A stretch of 7,006 bases of DNA from Saprospiraceae bacterium (GTDB lineage: Bacteria; Bacteroidota; Bacteroidia; Chitinophagales; Saprospiraceae), in NCBI GenBank assembly GCA_025455635.1, contig JALOMF010000217.1, positions 1 through 7,006 of the forward strand, given 5' to 3'. A program made the position numbers and the translations under genes. Positions 1-4,032 of this stretch are shown here, one piece after another (position 1 is the first letter of the stretch; each line of letters begins with the position of its first letter). The notes below the pieces were generated by a model that was not told where the DNA came from, made no database searches, and saw only the letters and a list, made by a program, of their open reading frames with translations.

Positions 1-10
1 TTTTCAACAT
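1..10 (-). CDS. Possible start of a further gene, cut by the window edge
   Basis: An ATG on the minus strand at 10-8 is followed by TTG and AAA (Met-Leu-Lys) before the window ends. It lies 29 bases downstream of the ABC ATPase stop codon, and an AGGA sequence sits about ten bases upstream of it. ATPases of the FtsE/LolD type are usually paired with an FtsX-like membrane permease, so a partner gene here is plausible. Only three codons are visible, so neither the gene nor its product can be established from this sequence. Confidence 0.2.
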
Positions 11-39
11 CGAGATAAGTTCCTGATTGTCAAGGTTTT

Positions 40-687
40 TTAGAGGTCAACTTTTTTGTCGTAGCTGAAAAAATATTCCTCACCAAGGCTCACCAAGACA
101 ATACCAGCTTGCCTCTCGGCGCAGGTTTCTTCGATGAGCGCAGAAGCCAGTTTGGTATTTTCCTCGTCCAAGTGGCTAAAAGGCTCATCCAGCAGCAGCA
201 TATCGAAGGGCTGGCAGAGCGCCCGCAGGATGGCAATCCGTTGGCGCTGGCCATAAGACAGCGTGGCCGCCAACTGGTCGAGGTAGGGCGTCATGCCCAG
301 TCGGTTGACCCATTCCCTTATTTTTGCCTCGGTCACGCAGTTGGTTTGGCCGTTTTTTAGCTGGATGTTTTCAAGCCCAGTGAGCTGCGGGAAAAGCCGG
401 AGGTCTTGGAACACCATGGAAAGCTGTGCCTGGCGGCACTTGGCCCAATCGTTGGCCTTAAAGCTCCGCAAATCGTTTCCAAAGATGCTTGCTTGCCCCT
501 CGTAATCCGTTCGCATACCATATATGATGTGCAATAGCGTGGACTTTCCCTTGCCGGAAGCAGCATTTACCAAGTAGTTTTTACCTTTTTCAAAAACACA
601 GGTTGTGGCATAAACACCAGAACCGGCGCTGATGCCACCGGGCATTTCCTTCAAGGGGATGGGCTGTATGTTTTGAAGTGAAATCAT
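40..687 (-). CDS. ABC transporter ATP-binding protein (FtsE/LolD/MacB-like), Bacteroidota type
   Basis: This is a stand-alone nucleotide-binding subunit of about 215 residues that should power a membrane partner not seen here, probably an FtsX-type permease (inference). Visible motifs are Walker A AASGKGKST (residues 42-50), the Q-loop in MVFQD (Gln94), the signature LSYGQRQR (143-150, a variant of LSGGQ), and Walker B plus D-loop LLLDEPFSHLD (164-174, with Asp167 and Glu168). The H-loop histidine is missing: the usual T-H-D is S-L-G at 200-202, so Leu201 replaces the switch histidine. The ATG at 687 was chosen because family homology starts there (MISLQNI). An upstream in-frame ATG at 774 would add 29 basic residues and overlap the preceding gene. 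The gap to the nicotinamidase-like gene is 53 bases, consistent with co-transcription. The substrate is unknown; lipoprotein release, cell division and efflux are all possible for this ATPase class. Confidence 0.88.
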   Translation of the reverse strand: MISLQNIQPIPLKEMPGGISAGSGVYATTCVFEKGKNYLVNAASGKGKSTLLHIIYGMRTDYEGQASIFGNDLRSFKANDWAKCRQAQLSMVFQDLRLFPQLTGLENIQLKNGQTNCVTEAKIREWVNRLGMTPYLDQLAATLSYGQRQRIAILRALCQPFDMLLLDEPFSHLDEENTKLASALIEETCAERQAGIVLVSLGEEYFFSYDKKVDL

Positions 688-740
688 GCTGAAATATTGT
701 GGCCGCCTTGATGCTCGGCGTTGTTTGCGTAGGTTTGAAT

Positions 741-1289
741 TCAGACCGCTTTTGGAATCGCCCTTCCTTTGCAAGCCGCTTCCAACAACCTCGGCTTAAA
801 ACCCAATTCAGCGGCAGCAGAAAGCGTATCCTGCACCGTCGTTTCCAAGGGCATTCCGGCGATGTCCAGTTCTTCCACGTTGTGCGAGGCTAAAAAAGCG
901 GCCATCCCGGTGTCCCGTTTTTTACCAAAATCGAAAAAAGCGCTGTGGGGTAGCAACGATTTATCGGTTCCCATCAGCGCCGTGAAGCGGATTGGCCCCG
1001 CATGGAGCCTCGGTATCGGCTCCGCTCCAAAACTTCCCGGTACGCAGTGGATATTGTGGAGCAAAACGGGCTGCCCGTCCACTTGGATAAGCTGCCCCGG
1101 CTTGCGCCAAAGGTGGTTCGCTGCGAACATCACGTGGTCGGCAGGCAGTGAAAAATTGGCGGCGACAACCAGCCCGTATTGGGGCATGAGGACATTAATC
1201 ACTGGCACAAGCTCCTGGCTGTCAGGCACTTCGGCGGGGCCTCCCGGCAGCAGGTCCACCTGCATCCCGATGATGAGCAGCGCCTTCAT
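741..1289 (-). CDS. Nicotinamidase-fold (PncA/isochorismatase family) protein, probable pseudoenzyme
   Basis: The 182-residue product aligns along nearly its whole length with PncA nicotinamidases: MKALLII at the N-terminus, LLPGGPAEVP (13-22), LPADHVMFAANH (48-59), HCVPGSFGAE (81-90), SAFFDFGKKRDTG (116-128) and ELGFKPRLLEAAC (161-173). PncA deamidates nicotinamide using an Asp-Lys-Cys triad and a metal held by Asp-His-His. Against the E. coli PncA sequence as I remember it, the Asp is Gly8, the Lys is Met106, the Cys is Thr151, and metal ligands Asp and His are Phe46 and Leu48; only His81 remains. The C-terminus stops about 25-30 residues early. The frame is intact and the core is conserved, so this looks like a maintained non-catalytic protein rather than a decaying gene. 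The ATG at 1289 shares one base with the ribH stop (TGATG), which suggests translational coupling; a TTG one codon upstream is less likely. Its role is unknown: a binding or regulatory function, or altered chemistry. Confidence 0.82.
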   Translation of the reverse strand: MKALLIIGMQVDLLPGGPAEVPDSQELVPVINVLMPQYGLVVAANFSLPADHVMFAANHLWRKPGQLIQVDGQPVLLHNIHCVPGSFGAEPIPRLHAGPIRFTALMGTDKSLLPHSAFFDFGKKRDTGMAAFLASHNVEELDIAGMPLETTVQDTLSAAAELGFKPRLLEAACKGRAIPKAV

Positions 1290-1804
1290 CAATACCCAAT
1301 TTTGTTGGTCGGCCTCGCCACTTCTTTGCGGAGCGCCGCCATTCGGATGGCCGTGGCAGCGGCTTCCACGCCCTTGTTGCCGTGCTTGCCACCTGCCCTG
1401 TCCAGTGCTTGCTGGTGGTCGTTGGGCGTGAGCACCCCGAAAATGCAGGGTATGCCGCTTGCGATGCTCAGATTTGTCAGGCCAGTGGCTACGGCGTTGT
1501 TGATGTACGCATCGTGCTGGGTCTCGCCCTTGATGACGCAGCCCAGGCAGATGATGGCATCGAAGCGTTTTGCGCCAGCCAGTATTTTGGCGCCCACGGG
1601 CAGCTCAAAAGAGCCGGGCACTTGAACCGTGCGCAGGTCATCTTCATTTGCGCCGTGCTTCAGCAGGGTTTCCAGGCAGCCTTGGTAGAGGGCATGTGTG
1701 ATGTCGGCATTCCAATCGGACACCACAATGCCAAAGCTCATGCCTGCTGCTGTGGGCATATTTGCATCATCGTACGTGGAGAGGTTTTTTAATGTGCTTG
1801 CCAT
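1289..1804 (-). CDS. ribH: 6,7-dimethyl-8-ribityllumazine synthase
   Basis: Lumazine synthase condenses 5-amino-6-ribitylaminouracil with 3,4-dihydroxy-2-butanone 4-phosphate, the penultimate step of riboflavin synthesis, in the cytoplasm, typically as a pentamer or 60-mer. The 171-residue product has the family hallmarks: SDWN (29-32, aromatic and Asn at the substrate site), VPGSFELP (62-69), GCVIKGETQHDAY (88-100) with His97 matching the catalytic His88 of the Bacillus enzyme, IFGVLT (121-126), and DRAGGKHGNKGVEAA (135-149) with Arg136 in the phosphate-binding position. An N-terminal extension of about 20 residues precedes the first strand. The ATG at 1804 follows CCAAGAAA. The gene lies 92 bases after the TPR gene, with a hairpin terminator between them and no FMN riboswitch visible. 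Its stop overlaps the ATG of the nicotinamidase-like gene. Confidence 0.97.
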   Translation of the reverse strand: MASTLKNLSTYDDANMPTAAGMSFGIVVSDWNADITHALYQGCLETLLKHGANEDDLRTVQVPGSFELPVGAKILAGAKRFDAIICLGCVIKGETQHDAYINNAVATGLTNLSIASGIPCIFGVLTPNDHQQALDRAGGKHGNKGVEAAATAIRMAALRKEVARPTNKIGY

Positions 1805-1836
1805 TTTCTTGGATTGATTTGTTTGATTTGACCAAC

Positions 1837-1872
1837 AAAAAAAGGCAAGATTCAGTTGAAATCTTGCCTTTT
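1837..1872 (-). terminator. Intrinsic terminator or attenuator between the TPR gene and ribH
   Basis: A perfect 13-bp inverted repeat pairs 1840-1852 with 1860-1872 around a 7-base loop. On the minus strand its descending arm runs into seven consecutive T residues (1843-1837), the classic Rho-independent layout. It starts 24 bases after the TPR gene stop and ends 32 bases before the ribH ATG, so it either ends the TPR transcript or modulates read-through into ribH. In the plus direction the T run is only four bases, so it is less convincing that way. Confidence 0.85.
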
Positions 1873-1896
1873 CGTTTGCGAAATTATCCCAAAAGC

Positions 1897-2583
1897 TTAG
1901 TTCAAGCTGGAGATGTACTTGTCAGCTTCACGTGCCTCAGTTGACTTGGGGAAATCGTTTTTGATTTTCATCCAAGCCTCTTTGGCAGCGGCAGCGTCAC
2001 CTTGCTTGTTGCTCAGGAGGGCTACTTTTTTTAGGTAGTAGGGAGTGATGATGTTGTTTTCCTCCTCGTTTGCCGCTTTTTTGTAGAGGCCCAATGCTTT
2101 GGCAAGGTCGCCTTTTTCGGCATGGGCATCACCCAAAGTGCCGTATTTCATGCTTGGGAGCAGATTTCCGCAGGGGCTGAAATCTTCGAGGTATGAGATG
2201 GCAGCATCAAATTGGCCAAGGTTCAGGCTGCTGACTCCGGCATAGTAAAGTGCCGCATTGCCAGCGTCGGTGCCGCCGTATTTTTTCACGATGTCGCTGA
2301 AGCCAGGGTAGCCACCACCGGGGTTGGCGAGCGCAGCCGCAAAAGAATCACGCTGGAACTGGTACTCGGCTTGGGCCATTTGCTCCAATGCCTCTTTTTG
2401 GCGGGGGCCAGCATAGGCATATTTGTAGGCCAACCAACCACCGATTAGCAGCAACAAGCCACCACCAATCACCAGGATTTGCTTTTGGTATTTCTCGAAA
2501 AAATTCTCTGCTTGCCCGGTTACTTCCGAGATGTCAATCAGAACATCGTCCTCCTGCTTAGTTGTCTTTTTGCGTTGTGCCAT
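1897..2583 (-). CDS. Single-pass membrane tetratricopeptide repeat protein (YfgM/CpoB-like)
   Basis: The 228-residue product begins with a polar, basic and acidic cytoplasmic stretch (1-35). One strongly hydrophobic, Gly/Leu-rich segment follows (about 36-53, ILVIGGGLLLLIGGWLAY), and then a soluble helical domain that should face the periplasm. Helix pairs of TPR type are visible at about 108-137 (AALYYAGVSSLNLGQFDAAISYLED), 146-173 (GDAHAEKGDLAKALGLYKKA) and 181-213 (ending in AWMKIKNDFP). This is the architecture of YfgM, which associates with the SecYEG translocon in E. coli, and it resembles the YbgF/CpoB group; no catalytic motif is present. A TPR protein next to ribH is, to my recollection, a recurring Bacteroidota arrangement. 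The start ATG at 2583 follows an A-rich leader (AAAAAGTAAA). Terminators lie on both sides, so it is probably transcribed alone or with limited read-through into ribH. The exact partner cannot be inferred. Confidence 0.88.
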   Translation of the reverse strand: MAQRKKTTKQEDDVLIDISEVTGQAENFFEKYQKQILVIGGGLLLLIGGWLAYKYAYAGPRQKEALEQMAQAEYQFQRDSFAAALANPGGGYPGFSDIVKKYGGTDAGNAALYYAGVSSLNLGQFDAAISYLEDFSPCGNLLPSMKYGTLGDAHAEKGDLAKALGLYKKAANEEENNIITPYYLKKVALLSNKQGDAAAAKEAWMKIKNDFPKSTEAREADKYISSLN

Positions 2584-2672
2584 TTTACTTTTTCTAATGT
2601 TAGTTTGATGAAAAACTTGGTTTTGGCCTTAGTCTTACGGTGAAAACCAGATAAGGTTTTTCAAAAGTGGCG

Positions 2673-2680
2673 CAAAAATA
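2673..2680 (-). promoter_or_regulatory. Candidate Bacteroidota -7 promoter element for the TPR gene
   Basis: On the minus strand 2680-2673 reads TATTTTTG, a full match to the Bacteroidota -7 consensus TAnnTTTG. It lies between the pdhA terminator and the TPR gene, which implies a leader of roughly 85 bases. No clear -33 TTG is found at the usual 19-21 base spacing, and the region is AT-rich, so a chance match is possible. Confidence 0.35.
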
Positions 2681-2718
2681 AAGAAAGTTTGATTCTAAAG
2701 GGAAAAAACAATGGTGAC

Positions 2719-2754
2719 AAAAAAAGCCGCTGTCTCACAACAGCGGCTTTTTTT
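2719..2754 (-). terminator. Intrinsic terminator at the end of pdhA
   Basis: An 8-bp perfect GC-rich stem (2726-2733 pairing with 2740-2747, GCCGCTGT against ACAGCGGC) with a 6-base loop is flanked by A7 and T7, which extends the pairing to 15 bp. On the minus strand it ends in seven T residues (2725-2719). Its last flanking base is part of the pdhA TGA stop (2756-2754), so termination directly follows translation. The symmetric A and T tracts mean it could work in both directions, although no plus-strand gene is seen that would need it. Confidence 0.92.
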
Positions 2755-3803
2755 CAGTCCTTCATAAACGGATAATCCGGCTCGGCGTAATTATCGGTGT
2801 AAAGCTCCGATGCGTCGGGGAAAGGCGATGCGTCGGCAAATGCTTCTGCCTCGTCAATCTCGGCCTTTACTCGCTCCTTGATGGCCTCCAACTCGGCTTC
2901 GGTGGCATACCCGAATTGCAGGATTTTATCTTCCGTGACCTTGAGGGGGTCAATGTCTTGGTAAGCCTTCAATTCTTCACGGGTACGGTAGCTGCCGGGG
3001 TCGGATACCGAGTGCCCTTTGTAGCGGTAGGTCTTGATTTCGAGGAAATAAGGCCCAGCACCACTGCGGATATGTGCCGCCGCCCGCTCCACTGCCTCGT
3101 GTACCGACTCAGGCGTCATGCCGTCCACCTGCTCGCTGGGCATCTCGTAGCCGAGGCCGAGCTTGTAGATGTCCTGCACGTTGCTGGTGCGCTCCACGGA
3201 GGTGCCCATGGCGTAGTGGTTGTTTTCACAAACGAAAAGTACAGGCAGCTTCCAGGTCATGGCCATGTTGAAGGCTTCGTGCAGGGCGCCTTGTCGGGCC
3301 GCACCGTCACCGAACATGGTCACGCAGAGGTTGTCGGTGCCACGGTATTTTTCCGCAAAGGCTATGCCCGCTCCGATGGGAATCTGAGCGCCCACGATGC
3401 CGTTGCCGCCGAAGTACTTGAACTCCTTGGACATGAAGTGCATTGAGCCGCCCTTGCCCTTGTTTACGCCCGTGAACTTGCCGTAAAGCTCCGCCATCGC
3501 AGCCTTCGTGGTCACTCCCCTGCCAATGGCCGTGCCGTGCTGGCGGTATCCCGTGGTGATGCAATCAGTGGGCCGCAGCACGCTTTCCATGCCAGCTGTA
3601 ATGGCTTCTTGACCGATGTACACGTGCAGGAAGCCCCTGATTTTTTGTTGGCTGTAGGCCATCAGGCAACGCTCCTCGAACCTGCGGATGCGGAGCATGA
3701 GCGTGTACCAGTTCAGGTACTGCTCTTTATCGTAAATCGCTTTTTTTGCAGGAGCTTTTTTTACAGCGGTTTTTTTCGCTGGTTTTACTGTTTCCAAAAC
3801 CAT
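2754..3803 (-). CDS. pdhA: Pyruvate dehydrogenase E1 component, alpha subunit
   Basis: E1 alpha binds thiamine diphosphate and, together with E1 beta, decarboxylates pyruvate and passes the acetyl group to the lipoyl domain of E2. The 349-residue product shows GFLHVYIGQEA (57-67), the thiamine-diphosphate motif starting GDG (165-167) and ending ENN (193-195), then HYAMGTS (196-202), and the conserved loop YRYKGHSVSDPGSYRT (259-274) with His264 and Ser267 matching the active-site/phosphorylation-loop positions of mitochondrial E1 alpha. ATG 3803 was chosen: it follows TAAAGAA, and family homology starts around residue 23. The in-frame ATG at 3860 would add 19 non-homologous residues. Residues 6-22 form an unusual Lys/Ala/Pro-rich stretch. 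No pdhB or E2 gene adjoins it. It is closely followed by a terminator and preceded by a 229-base gap, so it is probably monocistronic. The acetoin or branched-chain 2-oxoacid E1 alpha families are less likely alternatives. Confidence 0.95.
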   Translation of the reverse strand: MVLETVKPAKKTAVKKAPAKKAIYDKEQYLNWYTLMLRIRRFEERCLMAYSQQKIRGFLHVYIGQEAITAGMESVLRPTDCITTGYRQHGTAIGRGVTTKAAMAELYGKFTGVNKGKGGSMHFMSKEFKYFGGNGIVGAQIPIGAGIAFAEKYRGTDNLCVTMFGDGAARQGALHEAFNMAMTWKLPVLFVCENNHYAMGTSVERTSNVQDIYKLGLGYEMPSEQVDGMTPESVHEAVERAAAHIRSGAGPYFLEIKTYRYKGHSVSDPGSYRTREELKAYQDIDPLKVTEDKILQFGYATEAELEAIKERVKAEIDEAEAFADASPFPDASELYTDNYAEPDYPFMKD

Positions 3804-3924
3804 TTCTTTATTGAAATAATAAGGTAAAAAAATGTGGTAGCAAGAAAACCTCAACGCCAAGGATGAACATCTGCAAGTACCAACGCCCTGATTCCCAAGC
3901 AGTTGCCCTCAATTTTCATTGCCA

Positions 3925-3939
3925 TTTGCCTTCGGCAAA
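3925..3939. other. Small hairpin in the gap between the TIR-TPR-SDR gene and pdhA
   Basis: A 6-bp perfect stem (TTTGCC, 3925-3930, pairing with GGCAAA, 3934-3939) with a 3-base loop lies about 95 bases beyond the stop of the large gene. No T tract follows on the minus strand, so it is not a convincing terminator. A second, all-A/T stem (3978-3983 with 3988-3993) around CCGC lies closer to the stop, followed by only a short, mixed sequence. The rest of the 229-base gap (3804-4032) holds no gene or clear promoter that I can see. Confidence 0.3.
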
Positions 3940-4032
3940 ATGATGTCTTTGAAACACCCCAAGCCGAACGCAGTTGCAAAAAACCGCTTTTTTCACCAAA
4001 AAAAGAAATCAAAATGGGGCAGCATCGCAAAC

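Noticed and set aside
769..1431. Long plus-strand open frame of about 220 codons
   Set aside because: It lies antisense to the nicotinamidase-like gene and ribH, spans both, and its translation (Ser/Pro/Trp/Cys-rich) matches no family I know. It is a shadow of GC-rich coding on the other strand.
2916..3446. Plus-strand open frame of about 176 codons opposite pdhA
   Set aside because: It is fully antisense to the highly conserved core of pdhA. Its Val/Ala/His-rich translation is typical of a reverse-frame shadow.
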